NCBI GenBank assembly: GCA_964370845.1
Contig: CAYJLB010000013.1
Coordinates: forward strand, 1 to 45,057
Length of the DNA: 45,057 bases
Source of the DNA: CAYJLB01 sp964370845
Lineage (GTDB): Bacteria; Bacillota; Clostridia; Oscillospirales; Ruminococcaceae
Direction: 5' to 3'
The number at the start of each line of letters is the position of its first letter. Within the stretch, counting starts at the first letter, position 1. The notes under the pieces are model-generated. The model searched no databases, was not told where the DNA came from, and saw only the letters and a list, made by a program, of their open reading frames with translations. The position numbers were made by a program, and so were the translations under genes. Of this stretch, positions 8,610-16,294 are shown one piece after another.

Positions 8610-8815
8610 AAATAATCATATCCCTTTCTAACAATCAAAATAGTGATAATCAGTTTATATTTGTGCAAAATCACATTAAGTTTATTATAGCTTTATGGTA
8701 GTAGTTATGATATAATTAAATGGCTTATAAAACAGGATTTTTTATATTATCTGGAAGTGAAATATTGGCTAAAAAGTGTAAGTGTAAAAAAATCTGTCTA
8801 AAGAAAGGAATTCAT
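8610..8815. promoter_or_regulatory. Divergent control region between the catabolic operon and the AraC gene
   Basis: The 206 bases separate two divergent genes and must hold both promoters. TATAAT at 8711-8716 is a good -10 for the AraC gene, though the -35 is weak, which would fit an activated promoter. On the minus strand TTGCAC (about 8676-8671) and a TATAAT complement near 8685-8690 are possible elements for the operon. No clear repeated operator was found. Confidence 0.4.
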
Positions 8816-9544
8816 ATGGACGTAAAAATGCATTCAATTTTCTCACATAGTTATCATTCAGGCTCGGATTTTCATGATTTTTCTATAGATACAAACGAAC
8901 TTATTTTTTTTATAAATGGTGAGGGTGACACCACAATAAACGGAAAGACTTACCACTACACTCAAAATGACATTTGTTTCACGAAAGCAAAGGATATTAA
9001 AGACAATTTTTGTATAAAAAAGTCTGATTACATATGTATTCGTTTTTATAGTAATATGGAAAATTCACCCCTTGAAAGTGGGATTTTCCCTTGTCCCGAC
9101 AAAGATATTCTTCACTTATTTGTAGAAATTCAAAAAGAATACAAGCAAAAAAAGTTTGATTATTTTGAAGTTTGCAACTTGAAAATTCGTGAGCTAATCA
9201 TCAAAATTTCCCGCTTTTTAATGATTAATATTTCAAACGAGAATATTTACAGGCTAATCCAAAGAATTGACAGAGATAAGGTTTTTAACATTACAATCTC
9301 CGAAATGGCGGAGGAAGTTTCCTATAGTTATGACAGGTTTCGACATATTTTTAAAGAAATAACAGGCAAATCCCCCACCGATTATATTATTAATAAACGG
9401 GTGGAATATGCCTGCGAATTGCTCAAAGATGACAGTTATTCTTGCACAGAAATTTCCCAGCTTTGTGGTTTTGCTACTTCCGCTCAATTTAGTGCTATTT
9501 TTAAGAAAAAGACTGGTAACTCCCCAAAAAACTACCGCAAATAG
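8816..9544 (+). CDS. AraC family transcriptional regulator
   Basis: 242 aa with an N-terminal cupin-like ligand-binding domain (FFINGEGDTTINGKTYHYTQNDICF) and two C-terminal helix-turn-helices (ISEMAEEVSYSYDRFRHIFKEITG and CTEISQLCGFATSAQFSAIFKK) ending in the family signature GNSPKNYRK. The ATG at 8816 is preceded by GAAAGGAA; an in-frame ATG at 8720 lies in the promoter region and is rejected. It is transcribed away from the UPF0303-CoA transferase-SBP-crotonase-GH2 operon and is the obvious candidate activator of it. The last base of its TAG stop is also the first base of the repeat that follows. Confidence 0.9.
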   Translation: MDVKMHSIFSHSYHSGSDFHDFSIDTNELIFFINGEGDTTINGKTYHYTQNDICFTKAKDIKDNFCIKKSDYICIRFYSNMENSPLESGIFPCPDKDILHLFVEIQKEYKQKKFDYFEVCNLKIRELIIKISRFLMINISNENIYRLIQRIDRDKVFNITISEMAEEVSYSYDRFRHIFKEITGKSPTDYIINKRVEYACELLKDDSYSCTEISQLCGFATSAQFSAIFKKKTGNSPKNYRK

Positions 9545-9796
9545 CAACGTGACGTTGCATCCTTACCCGCACTGGANNNNNNNNNNNNNNNNNNNNNNNN
9601 NNNNNNNNNNNNNNNNNNNNNNNNNNNNNNNNNNNNNNNNNNNNNNNNNNNNNNNNNNNNNNNNNNNNNNNNNNNNCAGGGCTAGAATTCATCATTTTGT
9701 TTCTGCGAGGGCAACGTGACGTTGCATCCTTACCCGCACTGAACAGGGCTAGAATTCATCATTTTGTTTCTGCGAGGGCAACGTGACGTTGCATCC
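9544..9796. repeat. 67-bp tandem repeat array with a hairpin core, interrupted by the assembly gap
   Basis: Three copies of the palindrome GCAACG-TGA-CGTTGC begin at 9544, 9711 and 9778. The last two are exactly 67 bases apart, and the segment CAGGGCTAGAATTC recurs at 9677 and 9744 with the same period. Each unit also has TGCGAGG before and CCCGCA after the palindrome, which can form an outer stem around the inner hairpin. The unit is about half G+C, much richer than the surroundings. The same element recurs, diverged, at 41494-41790. The period is not a multiple of three, so it is unlikely to be coding. True copy number is hidden by the gap. Confidence 0.9.
9577..9676. other. Scaffold gap (100 N)
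   Basis: Exactly 100 undetermined bases, the conventional length for a gap of unknown size, fall inside the tandem repeat. Collapsed repeats are the likely cause. Confidence 0.97.
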
Positions 9797-9825
9797 TTTC
9801 CGCTTTTCCGTACCCAACAGAAAAA

Positions 9826-12177
9826 TCACTGCAATTTTAACGTTGACATTCTAATTTTTAGTGCAAACTCTCCATTTATTATGTCAATTTGCAAGCTGTC
9901 ACCTTGTTTTACTTTTCCTTTTATGAATTCGTCAGAAATTAAGTTTTCTATTTTGTTTGAAATAACCCGCTTTAATTCTCTTGCACCATAAGCGATGTTA
10001 TAACCTTGCTCACTTAATTGGTTTAAGGCGTTTTCGGTGTAAGTTATTCCGATACCAAGCCTTTCCCCTCTCATTGCAAGTTCTTTCAATAAGTTTTCAG
10101 CAATCCTTAAAGTATCTTCTTTAGTTAGTCTATTAAATACTACTATTTCGTCAATTCGATTTATAAATTCGGGGCGAAATAGTTTTTTTATTTCAGTTAT
10201 AACTTCTTTTTTCATTCCATTTGTATTTTGTGAAACAGGTTCAAAGCCTAATGCATTTTTTACAGCCATATTTTCTGCACCAATGTTAGAAGTCATAATT
10301 ATCAAAGTGTTTTTGAAGCACACTTTTCGCCCATTTGAATCTGTTAAAAACCCATTGTCAAGTACTTGTAAAAGGACATTAAACACATCTGGGTGAGCTT
10401 TTTCAATTTCGTCAAAAAGCAAAATTGAATAAGGTTTCTTTCGCACTCGTTCAGTCAACTGTCCGCCTTCCTCAAAGCCAATATATCCTGGCGGTGAGCC
10501 AATTAATTTTGCTACTGAATGTTTTTCTCCATATTCTGACATATCGAAGCGTAAAACTGCGTTTTCGTCCGAGTAAATTGCACCAGCTAATGATTTTGCA
10601 AGCTCGGTCTTACCTACCCCAGTAGGACCTACAAAAATAAATGCTCCCGTAGGACGATTTGGGTCACGAAGTCCAATTCTTCCACGTCTAATTGTCCTTG
10701 AAACTGAACTAATAGCAACTTCTTGCCCAATAACTTTTTCTGCTAAAGTTTTTTCTAGGGCAATAAGCTTTTTGCTTTCATTTTCATTTAATCTACTTAT
10801 TGGAATTCCTGTTTGTAGGGAAATTACTTCCTCAACATCTTCGGGAGTAATCATTTTTCGCTCAATATTTTCCCTTTGAAACTCATTTGTAAAGCCAAAA
10901 ATGCTCTTAAGAAAAGTTTTATCCTTTTTGTCGTTAGCGGAGTTAATTTTTGACCTTGAGCAAGCTTCGTCGATTAAATCAATAGCCTTATCAGGGAAAA
11001 ATCTATCGGTTATATATCTAGCAGAAAGCTCAACAGCACAAAAAATTGCTTCCTCACTAATTCGCACGTTATGGTGGTTTTCATACTTAAAAGCTATTCC
11101 TTTTATGATTTTGATTGTGTTTTCTTTTGAGGGTTCTTCTATTGTGACAGGTTGAAATCTTCTTTCTAAAGCACTATCTTTTTCAATATGCTTTTTGTAT
11201 TCAGCGAAAGTAGTCGCCCCAATTATTTGCAATTTTCCCCTTGCTAAAAGAGGTTTTAGAATGTTAGCCGCATCAATTGCTCCCTCAGCAGCTCCAGCAC
11301 CTACTAAATTATGAACTTCATCAACAAACAAAATTATGTCTGAGTTTTTGCTTGCTTCTTCAATGCAATTTTTTAATCTTTCTTCAAAATCTCCACGATA
11401 TTTAGCCCCAGCAAGCAATGCTGATACATCAAGGGAAAAAATTCGCTTATTTTTTAAAGAGTCTGGCAAATCCCCAGTTACAATTTTACTTGCAAGCCCT
11501 TCAATAATTGCAGACTTCCCTACTCCAGCTTCACCTACTAAACAAGGATTATTTTTTGTTCTCCTTGAAATAATTTGTATAATCCTTGAAATTTCGTCTT
11601 CCCTAGCAATTACAGGATCAAAGTTAAAAAGTGCCTCTTTTGTTGTAAGTTCACGTCCAAATCGCTCTAAGTTTGGAAAACTTCTCTTGTCTTTTCCTTC
11701 TTTGTGCAAGCTTTCTTTTGCGTTTAAGAACATCGCTGATTGAATATTTGCGCAATCATTAAAAATTTTCGCTGTATTAGCTTTTAACTCCTTTAGAACA
11801 CTTACAGCACCACAATTGCTTTCTTTAAGAATTTCCATTAAAACGTGTTCACTCCCTGTGAATTTGCAACCATAGCTTATAGATAGCCTTTGTGAGTTAA
11901 TTACTATTCGTAGTGCAGTGGGCGAAAGTGGAATATTTTTACTACTGATTTCCTCACCTTTTCCAATAAGTTCAACAATCTTATTTTCAATAGCTTTTTC
12001 AGATACTCCATTTCTGTTCAAAATTGTGAAAGCAGTAGACGTTCCCTCATTTAAAATTCCAAGGAGAATATGCTCGCTTCCAATATAAGTTGAACCCAGT
12101 TTAGATGCAAAAGTTCCAGCTTTTTTAATTCCGTTACTTGCTTTATATGTGAATTTTTCTAAGTTAAAATTTTCCAT
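9826..12177 (-). CDS. clpC: ClpC-like AAA+ ATPase, Clp protease subunit, short linker
   Basis: HSP100 unfoldase of 783 aa expected to feed proteins to ClpP. It has two Clp N-domain repeats (about 1-145), AAA-1 with Walker A GEAGVGKS and Walker B ILFVDEVHNL, AAA-2 with GPTGVGKT and ILLFDEIEKAHPDVFN, and a C-terminal D2-small domain. An LGF tripeptide in NALGFEPV sits where the ClpP-docking loop is expected. The middle region between the AAA domains is very short (around RSKINSANDKKDKTFLKS) and lacks the coiled-coil/UVR segment of typical ClpC. ATG at 12189 abuts the AAGGA site, so the ATG at 12177 is preferred. No ctsR or mcsAB genes are adjacent and no clear CtsR operator is visible upstream. 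Confidence 0.85.
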   Translation of the reverse strand: MENFNLEKFTYKASNGIKKAGTFASKLGSTYIGSEHILLGILNEGTSTAFTILNRNGVSEKAIENKIVELIGKGEEISSKNIPLSPTALRIVINSQRLSISYGCKFTGSEHVLMEILKESNCGAVSVLKELKANTAKIFNDCANIQSAMFLNAKESLHKEGKDKRSFPNLERFGRELTTKEALFNFDPVIAREDEISRIIQIISRRTKNNPCLVGEAGVGKSAIIEGLASKIVTGDLPDSLKNKRIFSLDVSALLAGAKYRGDFEERLKNCIEEASKNSDIILFVDEVHNLVGAGAAEGAIDAANILKPLLARGKLQIIGATTFAEYKKHIEKDSALERRFQPVTIEEPSKENTIKIIKGIAFKYENHHNVRISEEAIFCAVELSARYITDRFFPDKAIDLIDEACSRSKINSANDKKDKTFLKSIFGFTNEFQRENIERKMITPEDVEEVISLQTGIPISRLNENESKKLIALEKTLAEKVIGQEVAISSVSRTIRRGRIGLRDPNRPTGAFIFVGPTGVGKTELAKSLAGAIYSDENAVLRFDMSEYGEKHSVAKLIGSPPGYIGFEEGGQLTERVRKKPYSILLFDEIEKAHPDVFNVLLQVLDNGFLTDSNGRKVCFKNTLIIMTSNIGAENMAVKNALGFEPVSQNTNGMKKEVITEIKKLFRPEFINRIDEIVVFNRLTKEDTLRIAENLLKELAMRGERLGIGITYTENALNQLSEQGYNIAYGARELKRVISNKIENLISDEFIKGKVKQGDSLQIDIINGEFALKIRMSTLKLQ

Positions 12178-12403
12178 AAAGATGTTCATTCCTTTCTAAA
12201 AGATTGGTGCAAAAATAATAATTTTAATACTTATATTTAATATATATGCAGTAATTCTTGTCTTTTAAAAATTGTTTTAAACATAATTATAAAAATACTG
12301 TAACACATTTTTCACTTTTCCATAAACTGTAATATAAACGATAACTCAAAACAAATCTTACTTAGGGTTATGTTTAAAAATTCATTTTAAAGGAGAGTTT
12401 TAT

Positions 12404-12523
12404 ATGTTTGGTTGTGGAAATAATTGTTGGTGGATTATTATTATCGTTGTACTATTCTGTTGCTGCGGATGCGGAAATACTTTCGGAAACAACTGTGGCT
12501 GTGACAATGGTTGTGGATGCTAA
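12404..12523 (+). CDS. 39-aa cysteine-rich single-span membrane peptide
   Basis: A small gene with a near-perfect ribosome site (AAAGGAG at 12389-12395) before ATG 12404 and a TAA at 12521. The peptide starts MFGCGNNCWW, continues with a hydrophobic span (WIIIIVVLFCCC, about residues 10-21) and ends in a Cys/Gly/Asn-rich tail (NNCGCDNGCGC). Ten of 39 residues are Cys. It resembles in style the tiny Gly/Cys-rich proteins seen in spore formers, but I cannot assign a family. A strong hairpin terminator follows, so it is its own transcript. Possible roles are a spore-coat or membrane-associated metal or redox peptide, all inference. Confidence 0.75.
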   Translation: MFGCGNNCWWIIIIVVLFCCCGCGNTFGNNCGCDNGCGC

Positions 12524-12565
12524 TTCTAATAGGACATAAAATGTTATTCCAATAGGCATAACTGA

Positions 12566-12602
12566 AAAAAGAAGTATCGATTTTCTCGGTACTTCTTTTT
12601 TG
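12566..12602 (+). terminator. Intrinsic terminator after the Cys-rich peptide gene
   Basis: Arms at 12568-12580 and 12586-12598 (AAAGAAGTATCGA / TCGGTACTTCTTT) close a five-base loop and run into T residues on the plus strand. Confidence 0.85.
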
Positions 12603-12681
12603 CTTGTATTTTTTTAAAATTTTCCTCATATAAATAATTGTAACTCTTTTAGGACAATATTTTTTGAAAGGAAGGAAATCT

Positions 12682-14217
12682 ATGAACAAAATTAAGGAAT
12701 TTTTTGTTAATTCAGTAATTTTAACTTTTACAGCTTTATTTATTAGGCTAGTTTCAGTGGGATTTAATATTTATATTGCAAATCAAATAGGATTTTTAGG
12801 TGTTGGAATTCTTGAATTAATTTTTGCTGTATACGCTTTTGCTGTAATTTTTGCAGCTGGAGGAGTTTCGTTAGCTGCAACAAGACTAGTTTCGGAGGAA
12901 ATAGCTAAAAAATCTGACGACGGAATTCGCACAGCAATGTCAAGATGCATTCGTTATAGCATAGTTTGTGGAATACTCGGCTGTCTAGCTTTATTTTTTA
13001 GTGCAGAATTTTTAGGCACTCATGTCCTGCGAGATGAAAGAACAATTACTTCGCTAAAAATACTTGCTTTCTCACTGCCATTAATAGCAGTACAATCAGG
13101 ATTTTTCGGCTATTTTACAGCAGTAAGGAGAGTTGTAAGAAGTGCGATTTCACAAATTTCCGACCAAATTGCAAAAATAATCTTCACCCTTGTTTTTCTT
13201 TCAATTTTAATGCCTATGGGAATTGAATATGCTTGTATAGCAATAGCTTTGTCAATTGTTTGCACTGAAATAATGTCCTTTACAATACTAATTTTCCTCT
13301 TTAAATCAGATATAAACAAGCATTATAAAGGCAAAGTTGTAAAAATGAAAATGTCAAAAAAACTTCTTAGAATTTCTGTTCCAGTAGCCCTTAGTTCCTA
13401 TGCAAGTTCAGCACTTTCGTCAATTAAGCATATAATTATTCCAATTTGCCTTGTTCAATACGGAATGTCACAGCAAGAATCTCTCAGCTATTTTGGAATG
13501 ATAGGCGGAATGGTTCTGCCAATTATAACTTTCCCAGCAGCTTTTTTAGCAGCAGTTTCAAACTTAGTTGTCCCCGAAATATCCGAATGTAACCAACTTA
13601 AAAATTACAATAAAATTGACTTAATAGCTAGTAAGTCGATGGAGATGACATTACTTTTTTCAATGGGAATATTAGGAGTTTTCCTACGTTTTTCAAATGA
13701 GTTTGGAATGTTAATTTACAGCAATATTCAAATTGGAACCTACATAAAAATTCTTGCACCATTAATAATTATTATATACCTAGATACAGTTGTTGACGCA
13801 ATGTTAAAAGGTCTTGATAAGCAAGTAAATTCAATGTTTTACAATATAATCGATTCAATTTTCTCAATAATTTTAGTTCTAGTATTAATCCCTCGTTTTG
13901 GACTTGAGGGAATGCTTTTTGTAATTTTCGCAGGCAAAATTTTCAATATGCTTCTCAGCGTAAACAAAATTATTACCGAAACTAATGTAAAATTCAACTT
14001 TATAAACTGGATTTTCAAACCATTTGCCGCTTCAATAATTTCATCTAGCCTAATTCACTTTTTAAGTGTAAAAATCGTAGGTTATTCCGCTTCTCCCTTT
14101 ACTCTAACAATAAATATAGTAATTTCACTGTTATTTTATCTTTTGATTTTAAGGCTTGTTTCCCCTGTAAGCAAGAAGGACATTTCTCTATTCAAAAACG
14201 CAATTCTTGGACATTAA
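12682..14217 (+). CDS. SpoVB-like MOP-superfamily polysaccharide/lipid flippase
   Basis: 511-aa polytopic membrane protein with about 14 hydrophobic segments and a MurJ/SpoVB-type opening (FFVNSVILTFTALFIRLVSVGFNIYIANQIG). It belongs to the multidrug/oligosaccharidyl-lipid/polysaccharide flippase superfamily. In Bacillus, SpoVB is needed for spore cortex synthesis and is thought to move lipid II. The ATG at 12682 follows AAGGAAGG; an in-frame TTG at 12664 overlaps that site and is rejected. It has no operon partner. SpoVB versus another flippase of the superfamily cannot be settled by eye. Confidence 0.85.
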   Translation: MNKIKEFFVNSVILTFTALFIRLVSVGFNIYIANQIGFLGVGILELIFAVYAFAVIFAAGGVSLAATRLVSEEIAKKSDDGIRTAMSRCIRYSIVCGILGCLALFFSAEFLGTHVLRDERTITSLKILAFSLPLIAVQSGFFGYFTAVRRVVRSAISQISDQIAKIIFTLVFLSILMPMGIEYACIAIALSIVCTEIMSFTILIFLFKSDINKHYKGKVVKMKMSKKLLRISVPVALSSYASSALSSIKHIIIPICLVQYGMSQQESLSYFGMIGGMVLPIITFPAAFLAAVSNLVVPEISECNQLKNYNKIDLIASKSMEMTLLFSMGILGVFLRFSNEFGMLIYSNIQIGTYIKILAPLIIIIYLDTVVDAMLKGLDKQVNSMFYNIIDSIFSIILVLVLIPRFGLEGMLFVIFAGKIFNMLLSVNKIITETNVKFNFINWIFKPFAASIISSSLIHFLSVKIVGYSASPFTLTINIVISLLFYLLILRLVSPVSKKDISLFKNAILGH

Positions 14218-14240
14218 TTATATTACTTATAAAATAGGTG

Positions 14241-14269
14241 TTGACATATAAAATGTTTTCAATTATAAT
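14241..14269 (+). promoter_or_regulatory. Consensus sigma-A promoter for the GH117-like gene
   Basis: TTGACA (14241-14246), 17-base spacer and TATAAT (14264-14269) match the consensus exactly, 37 bases before the ATG. Confidence 0.8.
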
Positions 14270-14306
14270 TTATCTTGAAAATAAATTATTTGAGGGGAAT
14301 TTTATT

Positions 14307-15395
14307 ATGAAAATGAGCGCTGCTACAAAAAGAGCAATTGAACGAGGATATCTTGAGAATGCAGATTGGTTTTGCAACTTTACACAGTCGGAAATTAACG
14401 GATTGGGCTGTGACGATGGCATAGACCGACGTGACCCTAGCAGAGTTATAAAAATTGACGATACTTATTATGTGTACTATACTCGCTCTGTAGGGCTTTC
14501 TGTGAGGGAAAATGCTGGCTTAAATGACAAAGTTGTGCCATGGGATATGGCTGAAATTTGGTACGCTACTTCTAAAGACACTTATAATTGGCAAGAACAA
14601 GCTTTGGTAATTCCTCGTGGAGAAGCGGGTTCTTACGATGATAGAAGTGTTTTTACTCCAGAAGTTTTAGCTCACGGAGGAAAATATTATTTAGTTTATC
14701 AAGTATGTAACGGTCCTTATAAAATTCCTCATCACGAAAGTATTGCAATAGCTGTTTCTGACAAACCTGAAGGACCTTTTGTTAAGAGTGAAAATCCAGT
14801 TATTGAACCGTCTAGAGATGGCGAATGGGACGAAAATCCTCAAACTTATGCTGATGTTGCAAGAAAAGGAGGTTTCGACAGCCTTAATGTTCACGACCCA
14901 ATTTTATTCGATTTCGACGGAAAATTCTATCTTTATTATAAAGGCGAAGTAATGGGAGAAGAACTTGCAATGGGCGGTAGAGAAACAAAATGGGGCGTTG
15001 CAATAGCTGAAAATCCAATGGGACCTTATGTAAAAAGTGAATACAACCCTGTTTCTAACAGCGGTCACGAAACTTGCTTATGGAAATTCAATGGTGGTTT
15101 AGCAGCTTATTTAAACTTAGATGGTCCTGAAAAAAATACTATTCAATTTGCAACTGACGGAATTAATTTTGAAATAAAGTCAGTAATTCCCGCTGAACCG
15201 CCAAAAGCAATGGGTCCTTTTATGGGTGAAGAAAGTATGAGTGATTGCTTAGACGGGCTAAAATGGGGGCTTTGTCACCACTGGAAAAACGGTTTTACAT
15301 ATATTCGACGTTTTGATAGAGATGATAGCCAAAAAATATCTTTTGAAGAAAATAAAAAAACTCGTATAGCTAATATAGCAAAAAATAATTCATAA
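14307..15395 (+). CDS. GH117-like five-bladed beta-propeller glycosidase
   Basis: 362 aa, no signal peptide. It shows recurring propeller blades: RRDPSRVIKIDDTYYVYYTR, AEIWYATSKD-YNWQEQ, SVFTPEVLAHGGKYYLVY, IAIAVSDKPEGPFVKSENPVIEP, VHDPILFDFDGKFYLYYKG and SGHETCLWKFNGGLAAY. The order and wording resemble the GH117 3,6-anhydro-alpha-L-galactosidases of agar-degrading bacteria (related to GH43). GH117 also includes gut proteins of other or unknown specificity, so no substrate is claimed. ATG 14307 is preceded by GAGGGG; a TTG-initiated extension from 14238 would overlap the consensus promoter and is rejected. It is monocistronic. Confidence 0.75.
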   Translation: MKMSAATKRAIERGYLENADWFCNFTQSEINGLGCDDGIDRRDPSRVIKIDDTYYVYYTRSVGLSVRENAGLNDKVVPWDMAEIWYATSKDTYNWQEQALVIPRGEAGSYDDRSVFTPEVLAHGGKYYLVYQVCNGPYKIPHHESIAIAVSDKPEGPFVKSENPVIEPSRDGEWDENPQTYADVARKGGFDSLNVHDPILFDFDGKFYLYYKGEVMGEELAMGGRETKWGVAIAENPMGPYVKSEYNPVSNSGHETCLWKFNGGLAAYLNLDGPEKNTIQFATDGINFEIKSVIPAEPPKAMGPFMGEESMSDCLDGLKWGLCHHWKNGFTYIRRFDRDDSQKISFEENKKTRIANIAKNNS

Positions 15396-15397
15396 AA

Positions 15398-15444
15398 TAA
15401 AAGTGTGATAAGAAACTAATCTACAGTTTCCTATCACACTTTTT
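15398..15444. terminator. Bidirectional intrinsic terminator
   Basis: Long arms (AAAAGTGTGATA and TATCACACTTTT plus a second GAAACT/AGTTTC step) between convergent genes, with flanking A and T tracts. Confidence 0.85.
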
Positions 15445-15454
15445 AAATTATTAT

Positions 15455-16267
15455 TTATTCAGCAGAAAAAACAAATTTTTCAAGAACATGAGCAATTCCG
15501 TCCTCATCGTTTGACAAAGTTACAAATTTTGCAACTTCTTTAACTGCATCTCTCGCATTACCCATAGCAACACCAAGACCAGCACATTTTACCATAGGTA
15601 AGTCGTTGTAGCTATCTCCACAAGCGATAACTTCGCTAATGTCGACACCAAGTTTCTCACAAAGCATTACAAGTGAAGTCCCTTTATCAATACCAAATGG
15701 CATTACTTCAAGGAAGAAAGGTTCCGACCTTGAAACTGAAAATCTGCCTTTTAATTGCTCTTGTACTGCGGGTTCAACAGTGTCTAAATAATCCCCACTT
15801 TCAAGCAAAATAAACTTAGGAACATCTTTATTTATCACTTCGAGCAAATTTGGAACTTCATTATATTTTACCCTGTTAATTTTTTGCTCAAGGTCAATAT
15901 ATTCATCACGAAATTCAGAATAAATTTCTTCATCAATGTAAACTAAAATATTAGTTTTATGCGTTTTTGAAAGTTTGTAAATTTCTTCAACATCATTATG
16001 TTTAATGTGTTTTTCCAAGAGAATTTCCCCAGTTTTTACATCAACAACTTTACCGCCATTAAATGCTGAAATATAACCTGTATAATTTGGCAAATTTATA
16101 GCTTTAGCAGCGTCCATAATTCCTGAATGTGAGCGTCCGGAGGACAAAATAACGTGTACACCTAAGTCTTGAGCTTTTTTCAACGCCTCAACTGTTTTTG
16201 GTGTAATCTCTTTTTTACTATTATATAGCGTTCCGTCTAGGTCAAGTGCGATTAATTTGTACTTCAC
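15455..16267 (-). CDS. Cof-type HAD-IIB family hydrolase
   Basis: 270-aa haloacid dehalogenase-type phosphatase, usually acting on sugar phosphates or flavin/pyridoxal phosphates. Motif I is LDLDGTLYNS near the N-terminus, motif II is ILSSGRS, and motif IV is GDSYNDLPM near the C-terminus; the cap lies between motifs II and III as in subclass IIB. The start codon is GTG with AAAGGAAG upstream. It is the last gene of the IclR-YibE/F-HAD operon. Substrate unknown. Confidence 0.9.
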   Translation of the reverse strand: MKYKLIALDLDGTLYNSKKEITPKTVEALKKAQDLGVHVILSSGRSHSGIMDAAKAINLPNYTGYISAFNGGKVVDVKTGEILLEKHIKHNDVEEIYKLSKTHKTNILVYIDEEIYSEFRDEYIDLEQKINRVKYNEVPNLLEVINKDVPKFILLESGDYLDTVEPAVQEQLKGRFSVSRSEPFFLEVMPFGIDKGTSLVMLCEKLGVDISEVIACGDSYNDLPMVKCAGLGVAMGNARDAVKEVAKFVTLSNDEDGIAHVLEKFVFSAE

Positions 16268-16294
16268 TAATTTTCTTCCTTTCGAGTATAAAAA

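Noticed and set aside
8720..8815. 32-codon N-terminal extension of the AraC regulator
   Set aside because: It would start within or beside the TATAAT promoter element and has no ribosome site; GAAAGGAA precedes ATG 8816.
9544..9796. CRISPR array
   Set aside because: Spacing of about 67 bases and palindromic repeats look CRISPR-like, but the intervening segments are identical between units, units at the second locus are degenerate, and no cas genes are present.
12190..12403. CtsR or HrcA operator upstream of clpC
   Set aside because: No GGTCAAA direct repeats or CIRCE-type inverted repeat could be seen in this interval.
12441..12689. 82-aa minus-strand open frame
   Set aside because: It runs antisense through the Cys-rich peptide gene and its terminator and has no recognisable features.
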